Positions 8,860 to 20,539 of a stretch of DNA of 64,000 nucleotides are shown here, one piece after another; position 1 is the first letter of the stretch; each line of letters starts with the position of its first letter. The stretch comes from Eublepharis macularius. Its lineage: Eukaryota > Chordata > Lepidosauria > Squamata > Eublepharidae. The stretch covers positions 66,292,001-66,356,000 of the forward strand of contig NC_072795.1 in assembly GCF_028583425.1 (NCBI RefSeq), in the 5' to 3' direction. The position numbers and the translations under genes are program-made. The notes beneath the pieces were generated by a model, which was not told the DNA's origin, ran no database searches, and was given only the letters and a program-made list of their open reading frames with translations.

Positions 8860-9190
8860 ACAGAAGCAGAAGTTTAACAAACTACAGGAAAAAGGACAGA
8901 CAAGCCCCATGCTCGACAATGCACGTATTGTCATCAATCTGACAGACCGTCAACTCTCACCAGAAGAAACCTCCATCTTGGCAAAGGGAGGAAACTTTGC
9001 AGTCACCCCCACCAGAATTCCTGTGGAAGACATCATTACAAATGTAGAAGCTGCCATTCGTCATCTACCTGAAGAGGAAGCTGAGGAAATAAGAGGAGAG
9101 ACAGCCAGGATTCTACGAAAGGCAAAGCTTCCCACCAGCAATATAACACGCAAAGAGAAAAATGCCATCAAGACCCTCAATGCAGATCCA
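8860..9190 (+). pseudogene. Inverted N-terminal part of the PLE polyprotein
   Basis: The plus strand encodes a soluble, charged region with TDRQLSPEETSILAKGGNFA, PVEDIITNVEAAIRHLPEE and RKEKNAIKTLNADP. The last block is the same peptide that starts the RT frame on the minus strand, so this is the missing N-terminus in opposite orientation. After 9190 the frame runs into unrelated LINE sequence. Confidence 0.85.
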
Positions 9191-9545
9191 GGGCCAGGGC
9201 TTTTTCGGTCCTGACCCCAACCTGGTGGAACTCTCTGTCTGAAGACACTCAGGCTCGCCAAGATCTGGTATCATTTTGGCGGGTCTGCAAGACGGAGATG
9301 TTTTGCCAGGCATATGGTTGAAGCCAGTATTAGGACCATCATTGAGCCTCCCGTCACCTTCTCCTATCCAATGACATCCTGTCCGTCCGGGTGTCTCCTT
9401 CTTTGTATTTGAGGGCAGGAATGTGCAACAGGCCACCTGAGTTATGATTTTATGATATGATTTTAATTGTATTTATATAATTATGTATTTTATGAAAGTT
9501 GTACCCCGTCCTGAGCCTGCTTGTGGGGAGGGAGGTCTAAATACC
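9191..9545 (+). mobile_element. 3' end of a non-LTR retrotransposon (L2/CR1-clade-like)
   Basis: Plus-strand frames show a C-terminal LINE pattern (APTWWNSL-type motif followed by a KTEMF-type motif, as in L2-clade proteins ending ALKTHLF), then a 3' UTR that ends 'ctaaataccaaataaagtaaag'. It abuts the inverted end of the PLE. Frames are broken; family assignment is tentative. Confidence 0.5.
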
Positions 9546-11245
9546 AAATAAAGTAAAGTTGCCTCGCCTCACCTCGCCTATTTTGCATGTCCAGCTCCTG
9601 AAGCAATGTGTGTTCATGTTAACCAAGGGTTCTAAATTGTTCTGAAATTGTTTGTGCATTCTAATACTGCATCCTGGGAAACATAGGAATCTAGTAAGTT
9701 CTGAGTATGTGCCAGCATGATAAATGGCAAAAATGGATGAATTCTGGCAACTGTGTAGCTGCAAAAGTGGCACATACATTTAAAACATGGCTGATCTTAA
9801 ATATTACATGACTGTGGGGAATGCACAGTCCAAGCAAACCAGTCAATTCTGCATAAAAACAACGAATAGGTGCACAGATGCAAAACTTTTCAAAATATTG
9901 CTAATTTTAGACTGCAGACATTGCCTGTGTAATTGTATGGGGCTCTTAACTTGAGAGAGAAAATAGCACTGTGGTCAAGTTAACTTCAGTTTTCAAAAGT
10001 CTAATTTGTGAACATTGAATCATCGCTCCTCTTGTGCTGTAGGGCTGTAGCTCCTGGGAAGTAATGCTGCCATAACAGTACTATCCTAAGCACTGTTACA
10101 TTCTTATAAATCCATTGGAGTTGATAGGTTTAGGATGGCTCTGTTAATCTGGTAGTCTTTAAGGTTCCATGGAACTGCTGTTGTTGTTGTTGTTGTTCCT
10201 CTCCTAATTTTTGCATGTCAAACTGCTTTCATGAGCAGAGCTGGCAAAAGTATCTTATGTGCGCCTGCCAGCAATTGAATAACCATTCAGCTTTTAACCG
10301 AGCGACCCTAGCAACTTTAATAGATCTGTTTGTTAGGATGTGTGTCTGGGTCCGAGTGGAGCTGGCAAGACTGGTCTCCTTGGTAGCACCAGATTCTATT
10401 GGGCCATCAAGCATAGCCATTTTATTGACAAGCATGGTCTGAAATCCTCTGTCAAAGCTCTATTCCTCTACAGTGTGAAAAGGGAAATAAAATTAAATAT
10501 ATACATAAATACATATTTTAAAACTCACCCCCAGTAACTAATATTTATAAAGGAAGCTCCCTTCTTAGCCCCTCTAAGTTGTTTATCCTGAGGATCTTAT
10601 AACCTTCTCCTTACTTTGATGGGTGTCTCCTGTTGACACTGTTCCACTAGCCTGCGTCCTCATACCTTGATTTCTTCTTTTTGAAATCTCTCAGGGATAT
10701 TTTTTTTATTATCGTCCATCTTGTCCAGCCTTTGAAAGATAGACAGAGAACAGCAGCTGTACTCAGGCGACAAGGGGGCCGATACGTTTTTGAGAAGGCC
10801 AGTATGAGCAAGTTGTCTCATACCTTACCTGTCGCTGATGCAAAACGGATGCAATAAGAAAGTTGTGAGATCCTTCTGTTCCATTCCTGGTCACTTTCTG
10901 GTCATTTGAAAATTTCTCCAAAAGGTGTGAAGAGGCTTTCACTCAATCTCATTCTTTGAACTGGAGAGGATAATTATTACCAAAAGTTTAATTGGGGGTA
11001 CAGTGGCCAAGAGCTAAGCAAATGGCAAAGAAACTGGCCTCAAGAAATAATAAAAATCCAGCAGAGGTGCCACCAGCAAGGGATAAGGTTTCCTCCCAGG
11101 CAATACTCCCATAGCTTCTTTCGATCAAATGCTGGGGTTGGGTGGTGTACCACATAGAGCTGTGTACATTGTACTATTGCCCCTCCTTGTAATGAAGCAA
11201 CAGAGAATTTTTGCCATTGGAAACAGAAATGAAAGCTAAAACTAC
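9546..11245. other. No gene recognised; (TTG)n and a dispersed hairpin repeat
   Basis: The stretch holds a short pyrimidine-rich start (cctcgcctcacctcgcc), a (TTG)n run at about 10180-10197 and, at about 10075-10145, a decayed copy of a dispersed repeat containing 'atcctaagcactgttac'. I see no coding signal. Confidence 0.5.
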
Positions 11246-11253
11246 ATTATGAA

Positions 11254-11659
11254 CAGGGCCGGCGCACCCACTGAGGCCAGGTAGGCAGTGGCCTCAGGCG
11301 CGGGGTGCCGGAGGGAGCGCCAGAGGAGGCGCGGGGGGCGGGAGCGCGCACCACAGAGTAGCAGCCTCCTATCCCTCCCGCTCCGCTGCCACCACCAGCA
11401 CAAGCCCCCGGCCGGGCACAGCTGCCGCAGGCAGGCATCTGTGGCGGCACAGACAATCGAGCGGGAGAGCTCGGAGGCCACCCGCGCACCATCACAGCCA
11501 CCCACCGCAGCAATCGTGCCAGCGGCAGTGCACGCACTCCCATGATGATGTCATGCATGACATCATCACACAGGCCAGTGCACGCGTGCTTGCATGTGCG
11601 TGGGGGGGGCGCGCCCGGCCAGCTGGCCGCGAGTGCTGAAAACCCTTGAGCCGCCCCTG
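11254..11659. mobile_element. GC-rich hAT-type element with perfect target duplication
   Basis: A 406-bp GC-rich island begins CAGGGCCGGCGC and ends TGAGCCGCCCCTG. It is flanked by the identical 8-bp duplication ATTATGAA (11246-11253 and 11660-11667). CAGGG-type ends plus an 8-bp duplication indicate hAT transposition. Overlapping open frames on both strands reflect composition only. Its high GC and CpG content contrast sharply with the AT-rich flanks. Confidence 0.85.
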
Positions 11660-11667
11660 ATTATGAA

Positions 11668-12690
11668 ACAAAAACCAACAGCCACTGTCTCTTTGGGACA
11701 CCTCTCTCCATTAATACATCATGTGACCTGCACCACAGGATCCATTCTGCAAAGGATTTAACTAGTGAACCTGATCAGAGCAGTCAATCATTCATCCTCC
11801 AGGGCTAGGCTTCAGCTTCAAATATACAAGGGCTTATAGAGATAGATAATGCCTTCTAGAGAGCTGCTGTATTACAGTATCTAAGACTACAAAGTGAGAA
11901 GTCCTGCCTTATTGATAGACCTTAACAAGCTTTTCTCTGTCAGGGTCAAACAACAAGACACTGGGGGAAATAGTTGGTCTACCTTGCAAGACTGTGATAA
12001 GGATTACAATAATATAATGATGCGTGTGAAGTGTATCTGCAATGTTCAAATAGCCCTATTCCTCACGGAAGCCTTCAATGATAGTTGCAGACTTGGGATA
12101 TTTGTCCTATGTGGCAAGCCTGCAGAGTGTGCTGAACTCTGCCGTAAAGTGGGCTAACAGCAGCAGTTCTGCTGCCCCTGACAGTGGCAACTTCATTGCA
12201 GCCCCAGCTCAGCCATTTATTGTCCAGGGTTCTTAAGTGCTGCTACTGTAGGTTGCATTCACCAACCTCTCTCTTGCTCAATTGTCCTATATCAAGATAT
12301 TTGCATAGAAGAGTCAATTATTGACATACATTGTTTAAAAGTCTGTACATTAACCAGACTTATAATTCACTTTCCTTAAGAAATAAAACCCCAAATCTTT
12401 TGCAATAAAATGCAAACAGAGGCTTGCATGTGAGGGGAAACCATTCCAGGGAGGCTGCAATGGAGGCTGCATCTTTGATCTGAGCCTAGTCTCCAGCTGG
12501 GCAACCTCCATCCCCCCACCCCACTCCCTGAGAAGCAGGAAGAGATCACTTTGATTTGTTGTTTTCAGGTACTGGGCACTTGGGACAGCATTTAGCAGAG
12601 CCTTGCACAGGTGTCGCAAGACTCTTGACACAAGTGGAAGGACAAGAACATGAGGGCTCTTGGCCTGGGGTATGCAGCTGGGGCACATAC
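11668..12690. other. No gene or repeat recognised
   Basis: Unique-looking sequence of average composition. Open frames are short and show no family motif. Confidence 0.4.
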
Positions 12691-13100
12691 ATCACCTGTT
12701 CCAAGTAGAGGATGCTAGGAGAGAGGAAGAGCCCCACCATTGCCTTGCCTGATCACCAGGAACAGTTGTTCTTCCTGGACCTATCTGCTGCCTTTGATAT
12801 AGTAGACCATGCCACCTGGTTGAGGCACCTGGAGCAGAAGTGGGTATCAAGGGATGTGCCTTAAATTGATTTAAATTATTTCTCATGGAACAGACTCAAA
12901 GGATAGCTTTTGGGGACCAACTATCTGCAGAATGGGAATTATCTTATGGAGTCCCGCAGGAGCAAAAAAACCTGATCAGTATATTCTGTTACACGTATAT
13001 TGAAATGTCTTTGATATTGATTTTACTGACATACACTAATCCACCTTGAGTCTCAGCGAGAAAGGTGGACTATAAGTGATGTAAATAAATAAATAAAAAT
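12691..13100 (+). mobile_element. L2-like LINE fragment with 3' tail
   Basis: The plus strand encodes QQLFFLDLSAAFDIVDHA, the classic RT block A of L2 elements, at about 12760-12810. The 3' tail at 13037-13098 reads 'ccaccttgagtctcagcgag' and ends in (TAAA)n. The middle is deleted, leaving block A joined closely to the tail. Confidence 0.7.
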
Positions 13101-13884
13101 TCTACTGGGGGTCCAATACATTTCATAATATCTAAAATTTCAAATTTTCCCATTTCAGTATTTTTCAACATCAAAATTCTAAACTCAGTATTATTCCTTA
13201 TATGCATGTGTATTCATTGTTCCAGTTTCCATGGAAGTGCAGTTGAAAAACCTGCATTCTCTTTGTTAGTATTTTATAGTTTATCACCATCCATAATTCA
13301 TGACATTGTACCATTTGCGTTATTATGTTGTCATTTCCAGGACTTTCTTAACTCTGTTCTTGATGCTGCTTATTCCCAAGGAATACTTTTGTATTCAGGT
13401 AATACAAAAGGCATTGTTACCAGCAGTCCTCTATTTTGAATAGAGTTACCAAAAGTAATAACAATCAAGAAATGTGTTTAACAAATTATCACACTATGTT
13501 TTTACCATACATTTTTTGGCCTGTGAACCAAAAAGGTATATACATATCAGAAGTTCACGTTTTGCTCCTCGAATTTCAGGATGTACACTTCTAAAAAAAT
13601 TAAATAAGGTTCTAATTGATACCCCATTGAAATCAGTATTTTTTTCAAACCCTTCATTTTGCCCAAACATTTGGCCACAAAAGCGTAAACGCTGAAATAT
13701 CAGCACTGAATTTTTTTGTTCAATCGTCTGTTACCTGTTTTCTCACCAAGATTACTCTTGAATATAATTGTTTGTGTACAGTACAATCAATTGAAAATTT
13801 CAATAACCTTAAAATGTGAGTTTAGTGAATTTTCTTTTAAAAAGTAACATATTATTGAATTATACAAATAATGAAACCAAAGTA
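13101..13884. other. AT-rich unique sequence, nothing recognised
   Basis: The open frames here are low-complexity AT-rich translations without a motif. Confidence 0.4.
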
Positions 13885-14060
13885 CCCCAGGGTATCTGGC
13901 GTGAGCCATAGATCAGTGACAGAGCATCTTCTTGGCATGCAGAAAGTTCGGTCCCTGACATCTCCTTTTAAAGGGATCGGGTAGTAAGTGATATGAAAGA
14001 CTTCATCCTAAGATACCGGAGAGCAGCAGATAGTATGAGCAGACCAAGGCTAAGGTCTGG
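13885..14060 (+). mobile_element. tRNA-derived SINE
   Basis: The copy shows a degraded tRNA-like head ('agccatagatcagtgacagagc', matching the pol III A-box layout, then 'ggcatgcagaaagttcggtccctgac' with the B-box). It is followed by the unrelated body 'aaagggatcgggtagtaagtgatatgaaagac'. Body fragments recur near 5760-5870 and, in reverse, a head fragment near 23065-23120. Confidence 0.6.
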
Positions 14061-14065
14061 GTCCA

Positions 14066-14200
14066 GTAGCACTTTAAAGACCAACTAGATTTCCAGGATA
14101 TGAGCTTTTGAGAGTCTAGTTGTTCTTTATGGTGCTGTTGGACCCAAATCTTGCTCTTCTACTACAGACCAACACAGCTACCTGAAACTAGACCAAGGCT
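14066..14200. repeat. Palindromic dispersed repeat ('ggtccagtagcacttt')
   Basis: The two halves are near reverse complements ('gggtccagtagcactttaaag' against 'tttatggtgctgttggaccc'), so the segment can form a hairpin. A related copy lies at about 62330-62440. It looks like a MITE, but no target duplication is clear. Confidence 0.5.
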
Positions 14201-16575
14201 AGCTCAGTGTAAGACATATTGTAATGTCCAAGCATATTGATTGAGGCAGCTCAAGCATGGACCTGTTTGAGTTCCTTTCCATTCTGAAGGCCTGACAGGG
14301 CTCATTTACGTTCCAGGAGAAATTGCAGGTGATCCTTTAAAAACATGAAAGAATCCCTGGGCTACTTGGAGGGTTCTTTTTTGGCCCAGACTACGCTTTT
14401 TAATAAAATAAAATAAAATGATAAAACTACGGTTAACATTTAAAAAGAATTCAAATGCATTTCCTAGTTGTTCTAGTTCTTCTACTAGAGAAAAGTTTGT
14501 GGTGAATTGTCAAAAGTGATAAGGCAATTTTAAAAAAATTCTTTCAAAAGAAAAATGAAAAAAATCCATAATATATTTTGGAATTGCAAAGAGTTTTTAC
14601 ATGACTCTTACCATTATAAGATTATTACCCATTTGAAACGGATAATTTTAATTTCTTTGTTCTGGTGAATATGGCAGTTGGCACCTACTTCATGCAAAAT
14701 TAATCATCTCTTTCTCCTTGGAGCTGGTTATTAATTCCTGGTGTTGCTTTTGCTCATAGAGAATAGTGTTCTGGTCCATTCTCTTCAGACTTTTGGAGGT
14801 GACTATGCCAGTGTAAGCAAACCATCCCCTCCCACATATATCAACAAGGATTCCTTTAACCCCATGGAGATAGCTGGATGAAGTTGTCATAGACAGAGCT
14901 TAAATTGCCTTTGAGTATCTTAAACTACTTGTTATGCCTAAACTTTGTAAATACTGAAGAGAAATGGAGGGAGGCATTTGAAATGGAAATGGACATTCTG
15001 GACAACATGTGTTTTATATTTTCATTGCAAATCTGATTGGATCAAATAGCATTTTAAGCCATGTAAAATACCTGTAAGTTCTGTAATCTCTCCCCTGTAC
15101 ACACTTTCTTAAATTCAAAGCTTATAAGTGCATGGCGGGTAAGGTACATAACCACACTGAAGGTGGAAAGATCAGGCTTTAATATGACCACATATTAGGG
15201 GTGTGCAGTAGGATATTGCTGACCCTAAGTAGTTTGACTTCCTGGGCATTGAATTAGGTAGACTATATCTGAGTAAGTTAAAGTCTTCCCAGAACAACTC
15301 CTGGATCATTTAAAGTCATGAAGGACATTAACATTGTGAAATTAATTGTAAAGAATTTAAGACCTTTAAAAAAAATTCTCCCCATTCCCCAGGAAACAGC
15401 ATTTCTCCCAGCCAATCTTAGCTCTGGAGTCTGGAACCAATCAGGTGAGTTCCTTTGGCCAATCACACAGTCTGTCTGGGAGGGGAGGGAATTTTTAAAC
15501 TATAGCCATCCAATTCATTGGCCACTTTGCACTAAGAGACATCTTGGTTTACTTATGCTAGACTCCAGTCCAGTGAATCTTGCTTGGATGGTGCTTCTCA
15601 ACAAAATGATCTGATTAATTTATTACTACTACTAGCTAGCCTTTCTTCTATCCTTCTTCCCCAGAGGATGGTTAGTAAATGTGCACTTGGTTGCTGGTGG
15701 GGGGTGGGAGATTTAATTGTTTTCAGTGTATTTTTAGGTTCTGTTCAGTTTAATATTTGGTTTGTTTTGATCTTCTGCCTTTCCTTTTTTGTTCTTCTGA
15801 GGTATTCCTTGTTTTTCATTGTGGTTTTCCCCCCTTGGGTTCTCTAGCTTTTCAGTTAGTGGGTTAGCTGTTTTCCACATTTTTGCAGATTAATTAGTGG
15901 TTTGGGGTAATGTCACATTTTTCATTGGTTAGTTTTGGATAGGTAGGCTTCCTTTCCTCCACATGATCTGTGGGGCAGGTGGAGCCTCGCTAGACAGATG
16001 CTCCGGAAGGATTGCTTTTATTCCTAGTTATTAAGATTGGTTTTTTAAAAAGCTGCTGCAGAAACCTGGCAGCCATTTTTGTGCCTTCTTCAACTATGCA
16101 GAGAGGCTGGGGACACTTTATTCAACGAGCTGAAAAATAGGACTCCTTTGTCCAATTCACTCGAAAGTTGGGAACTCTTAGAAGAGAAGATGGATTAGGT
16201 TTCCTGACATTTTGATACCATTTGGTGAAAAAATATCCACTCAAGAAACTGTCATTTTCAGCACAAGGAAAACAATAGACAGACGTCCAATTGAATCTTA
16301 ATGAAAACAAAAATGGAACCCAACAAGTCTTCTCAATACAACAACAACATTTCTGAGCACTCTTAAAACAGATGCGTTTTTCCTTTCTTAAATTACAATA
16401 TGAAATTTAAATGATATTTTTCCAGGGCACACTCCTATTGCATATCCTTATATACTGGCAAAGTTGCAGTATTTCTTTCTCCATATAAACCACAAAGCAG
16501 ATATTGCATGAAACAGGTGTATGATTTCTGAATACCAAACCCCCAGTGGGAAATACTTTAACCTTTCCAGTACCC
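14201..16575. other. Intergenic, unique AT-rich; no gene recognised
   Basis: This lies just downstream of TLX1. It has A/T runs and no repeat family that I can name. Some of it may be regulatory, but nothing in the sequence proves this. Confidence 0.4.
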
Positions 16576-16579
16576 AGGA

Positions 16580-17748
16580 ATGTTTTCTCTCTCCATTTTA
16601 TTCAATGTTTTTCCACATAAATTACACAAAACACTTTATAAAATGAGTACACAAAAAGAAAAGAAACTATCTTATAAGTGCATAACTTAAAAATGAATTT
16701 ATGAATGCATTCAAAAACTAACTGAAAATATTCTTTTCATATAAATCGTCTGGTTGGCTGTGGGTAACATTAGATTTAAAATGGCAGTGATGTTTAGGTT
16801 AAGAGTAACTGAAAACTATATACTATCTATCTTTATATATTTTTTGGAGTTTGCTATAAGAAGTGCTTAAATTAATCACAAGCTTTTCCTCCAACACAAT
16901 AAAAAGAAAATTGTGGAATTGCTGGTTGGGAAATAGAAAATGTTTTTCTCCCCTGTTGCAATGCTGACTTTTTGAGCAAAAGTAAATAAAATATTGAACA
17001 ATATCATAAATGATACCAAAAGAATCCATCAAGTGAAACTGCATTACCCCCGCAAAAATGCCACAGATACCTCTGAGTTATTAAAACACAGGTTGTTTGA
17101 TATGGTAGCCTGGGAAACTCCGCACAACCTTCACACAATGGTTTGCAAGGCAATGTTTACATTCAACTATAACTCCCATTTCATTCCTTCAGCATGGAGA
17201 AAATGCCCCAAATTAAAAAGAAGAGAAGAGTTCTTGATTGCTTGGAGGATCTTCATGTCTTTTGAGGCAAAGGGTTGCCTCAGCTGAAGAGGCCTCAGTT
17301 GTCACAGACCTTTCCAGCACCCCATTCACATTAGAATAGTTGCTTTGCTTTAAAATGATCAGTCTAAAATCATAGATGTGATAGAACAAATCCTTTGTTG
17401 CCAGTAAACTGAATGGTATGAAAAGTGTCTCTTGGAAATCTCTGAAAAGGACAACATCAGATTGTTTCCTCCCTAGAAGGGTCTTCAAGAACTCCACATT
17501 ACTGTTCATGATCTGGCCTTAGAAGCTTTAGAAAGAAAAAATAACCAGAACGAAAGCTATGCCCTTTTATTAAAATACTCTCACGGGTCACTCTATGGGT
17601 ATTGTGCCTGCTCTTTGATGCATAGAGCACCAGCCTTCGTCTGGTTGCTGGTTCATTCCCTTCATGGGAAATGTATCTTCTTCCAATGGTGTTCAGTCAA
17701 GCCAGCTGTCTGCAACTAAGTTGTCCAGGCACAGCCACCTTTAGCATT
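16580..17748 (-). other. TLX1: Probable TLX1 3' UTR
   Basis: Directly after the stop lies about 1.15 kb without recognisable repeats, in contrast to its surroundings. Candidate poly(A) signals on the minus strand (TTTATT on plus) are at 17566-17571 and 16597-16602. The distal one gives a UTR of about 1.15 kb, in keeping with my recollection of mammalian TLX1 mRNAs. An open frame at 17509-17213 within it shows no family motif and is taken as chance. Confidence 0.5.
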
Positions 17749-17971
17749 TCACTCACATGCAGAGGCGACGGAAGTAACGCTGGTGATCTTAGTAGTGTCA
17801 TCGGACCATGGCTGAAGGTTCTGAAGGGCAAAAAGGGATGAGTTGTGAACACAGATGGGATCTGCTTGGATGGGCTGGTTGATGGTTTTCTGAAAGGCCT
17901 CTTGCTGGAGTTGCATGAGGATGCGGTTGGCTTGCTGCCGCTCTGCTTCCCTCTCCTCCGCCGTTTGTCTC
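17749..17971 (-). CDS. TLX1: TLX1 coding exon 3 (homeodomain end and C-terminus)
   Basis: The 223-nt exon follows the acceptor TTTCTCTCAG. Its first base completes Arg57 of the homeodomain and the exon continues with [20 protein letters not shown], then [20 protein letters not shown], the TLX-conserved block [17 protein letters not shown], and a terminal [10 protein letters not shown] before TGA at 17751-17749. That C-terminus is TLX1-specific. The central [11 protein letters not shown] differs from the KSLAQPLPADP that I recall for mammals. The exon is separated from exon 2 by 13.45 kb of intron, half of it filled with retroposons, and is easily missed because no start codon opens its frame. 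Confidence 0.96.
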
Positions 17972-18007
17972 CTGAGAGAAATAGGCAGACAGTTCTACAT
18001 TATATTA

Positions 18008-18031
18008 TCATGGCAGACCACAAATACAACG

Positions 18032-18066
<35 letters not shown>
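18008..18066. repeat. (CT)n microsatellite
   Basis: An almost pure CT tract lies in intron 2 only about 40 bp from the exon 3 acceptor. On the transcribed strand it is a GA tract, upstream of the usual polypyrimidine stretch. Confidence 0.9.
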
Positions 18067-18184
18067 ATCCTCATTCCAACACATCACAAATACATCTTAT
18101 TACTAATTGTAAAGTGACTTCTTCTCATGCCAAACATGAAAGCAGCAGAGCAGGCTACCCACAGACAAGGAAGAGATTATAAGA

Positions 18185-18540
18185 ACATAACAAGAGCCTT
18201 GCTGAATCAGGCCAGTGGTCTGCCTAGTCCAATATCATGTTTTACACAGTTGCTGCCAGTTGCCTGGGAGGGCCAACAAATGGAAAAGAGGCCAAGTCCT
18301 TCCCCAATGGTGCCTCCTAGCTTGTCATTCAGACATTTGCTGCCTCTGTATATGGAGGTTCCCACCACTGATAGACCTATCTTCCATAAATCTATCAAAT
18401 TCCCTCTTAAAACCATCTATGTTCATAGCTACCACTATGTCCACTGGCAGTGAATTCCATGATTTAGTTACTGAGTAAAGGAGTATTTCTTTTTGTCTGG
18501 CCTGAAACAATTGCCCATCAACTTCACTGGAACTTCCCAT
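18185..18540 (-). mobile_element. CR1 LINE 3' fragment
   Basis: The minus strand encodes the CR1 C-terminal pattern: SWNSLPVDIVVAMNIDGFKR, then a FDRFMEDRSISG-type block, with remnants of the 3' UTR below 18325. It is a short 5'-truncated copy inside intron 2. Confidence 0.75.
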
Positions 18541-19224
18541 CTATGCAGAATAATAAGACTTTGTACATTAACCAAAATACTCCCCCCCCCAAGTACTAAT
18601 GAGAATTGACTAGACTCCAGGAGACATAGGATGCTGAGAGCAGTTGACAGCCAATTAAAGGGAAGAAAGAGGAAGGGAATCTGCCTGCTCAGGCCCTTGA
18701 GAGCTTAGAGAATCCTGGAGGCAAGCCTGTAGCTAGAAATGTTACAGTGAGGAGGCAGAAAACCACGCTGGGGAAGAGAGTATTGTCAGCTACCCATCAA
18801 TCAAAACCTTCAGACTTATTGGGCAGGGCCTGATGCATGCCTATTTTCTTCTCTTAAGATATTTGCCAGATATAAGTCTGAGATGATTCAAAAGCTGTTG
18901 ATGTTGATGACAATTAGTGTTTTACAGTGCAATCCTAAAGAGAGTTACACTATTCTCTAAGTCCATCCAAATGAACAACTGAATATATCTGTCTGCTTCT
19001 CCTGAACCACATCACTAGAAATTGCAAAGTGAGTAAAACTGGAAGACTAAGAGGGATCAAAGACATTTAGAAAACTTTTGATCTTTCATTGAATTCAGCT
19101 CCTTCCCCTGCAGGACCCTAGGAACAGAAGTGAGGGTGGTTATTTCAGAACAGAGTTAAGGGCCATTATGACATCAGTAGCCAAACCTTCTCCCTCTGCC
19201 TTTTCCCTATTGGCATATTAAAGA

Positions 19225-19570
19225 TAATGACAAGGAATCAGACTGAAGGTTCGTCTAGTCAAGCATCCTGTTTCCAACAGTGGCCAACCACGTGCCTTCA
19301 AGAATCTAGTAAACAAAACAAGAGGGTTGGTTCCCTCCCCATTGTTTCACCCAGAATCTGATATTCAGAATAATAAAGTTGGCCACTGGATTTCTTCTTA
19401 GTTATTATGGCCAATAGCCCATGATAGACTTCACAGCTGTTTCCTTTTAGACCGCCCACATCATCACAACACCGCTGAGTCTTACAGAAGCAAATTCCAT
19501 GAGTCAGTTATGTAAAGAAGTCCTCTCTTTTGCTTGTCCTGAACTGACTGCCCATCAATTTCATCTGGGT
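19225..19570 (-). mobile_element. Degraded CR1-like LINE fragment
   Basis: The layout matches the reversed CR1 3' end at 18185-18540 ('ggaatcagactgaaggttcgtctagtc', 'catcctgtttcc', later 'tccatgagtcagttatgtaaagaagt'), but heavy decay has removed open frames. Confidence 0.5.
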
Positions 19571-19744
19571 GACCCAAGTTTTAGAGTTAGGAGGGAGACA
19601 AGTAACTTTCTCCACTCCCTCTGCCTCATTTGTTATGGGTGAAAAAAAACAAACAGCAAGCTGAGCCATAGCCCTAGATTTCAAAAATTGCCCCATTTAG
19701 CAGGTGCCTTGCATACATTACATGGGACCTAGTTATTACAAAAC

Positions 19745-19935
19745 ACTAAGTACATATATGCCGTCAAGTCACAACCAACTTATGACAACCTGAGCAAGGG
19801 GCTTTCAAGGCAAGTGAGAAGCAGGAGTGATTTGCCATAGCCTGCCTTTGCAGAGTCTTCCTACATGCAAGTATTAAGCCTGGTTAGCTCCCAAGATCTA
19901 ATGCGATCCCACTATACCATACCATTCCATATCCC
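19745..19935 (-). mobile_element. 5S rRNA-derived SINE (SINE3/AmnSINE-like)
   Basis: On the minus strand 'gatcttgggagctaaccaggc' followed by 'ttaatacttgcatgtagga' matches the internal promoter of vertebrate 5S rRNA. It is joined to a body ending 'aagttggttgtgacttgac'. 5S-derived SINEs of this layout are ancient and widespread in amniotes, and some copies became conserved enhancers. Confidence 0.68.
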
Positions 19936-20539
19936 TACAAAACACTGCAGCTGTTTAATATTTCACATATCAAGCACCCTAGCTCTTTAAAATTCTCTGC
20001 TCTGAAAGACTTTCCAAGATGGAAGCCCAATAGATGGCCATTGTTGCAGATGAAAACACCAAGACCTACTATTCTGCACAAGGCATGATCATTTCAGTCA
20101 TTTTTTAAAAATCCCCTTGTTAATGCTTTTGTGATTCCTAAGTAACTGTAGCAAACAGAATGGCTTTCATATATGCCCAGCTTACACATTATAAAATGTT
20201 CCAGATAAAGCCTCCCCATGGATGTAGACAAAAGGAAGAAATAATCTCTGACCTGGTTACAGCCATACTGACAAACATTGCCTCCTAAAGGTAATTTGAG
20301 TGGGGTACTGTTGCCTGTCCATTTCCTCTAACTTCAAAAAAACCATCTCCAGGAAGTTATACCTGTCAACAAGGTAAAACATTTCTTCTTCAATTCATCA
20401 GAATCCACAGGATGCTCCACACTGAATGTTCCAGACTTTCTGAACAAGAGAATGACCAGGCAGGTGACTGGCTAAATCTTTGCCAGCATGTGATATATCT
20501 GCGTTCCATGTATATTCATTACTCCCATCTAGGTGAGAC

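Larger units (their letters stand above)
6799..9190 (-). mobile_element. Penelope-like element copy 2, nearly complete with inverted 5' end
   Basis: The element runs on the minus strand from an RT/GIY-YIG frame (8811-7000) into a 3' pLTR-like region (about 7100-6799). Its 5' part (about 8812-9190) lies on the plus strand. The inversion shares a 39-bp overlap: 9152-9190 is the exact reverse complement of 8773-8811. A T/C-rich tract, 'ttttttctcttttcttttc', lies at the junction. The outer end at 6799 reads 'tattgtcgtaggctttcacggcc', a terminus common in reptile PLEs. Both flanks are pieces of L2-like LINEs. Confidence 0.85.

Noticed and set aside
7000..8937. Taking the PLE frame from the ATG at 8937 as the true start
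   Set aside because: Codons from 8937 to 8812 are antisense to the inverted N-terminal segment, so this start is an artefact of the rearrangement.
17213..17509. 98-codon minus-strand frame just after TLX1
   Set aside because: It lies in the inferred 3' UTR, resembles no protein that I know, and needs no separate gene.
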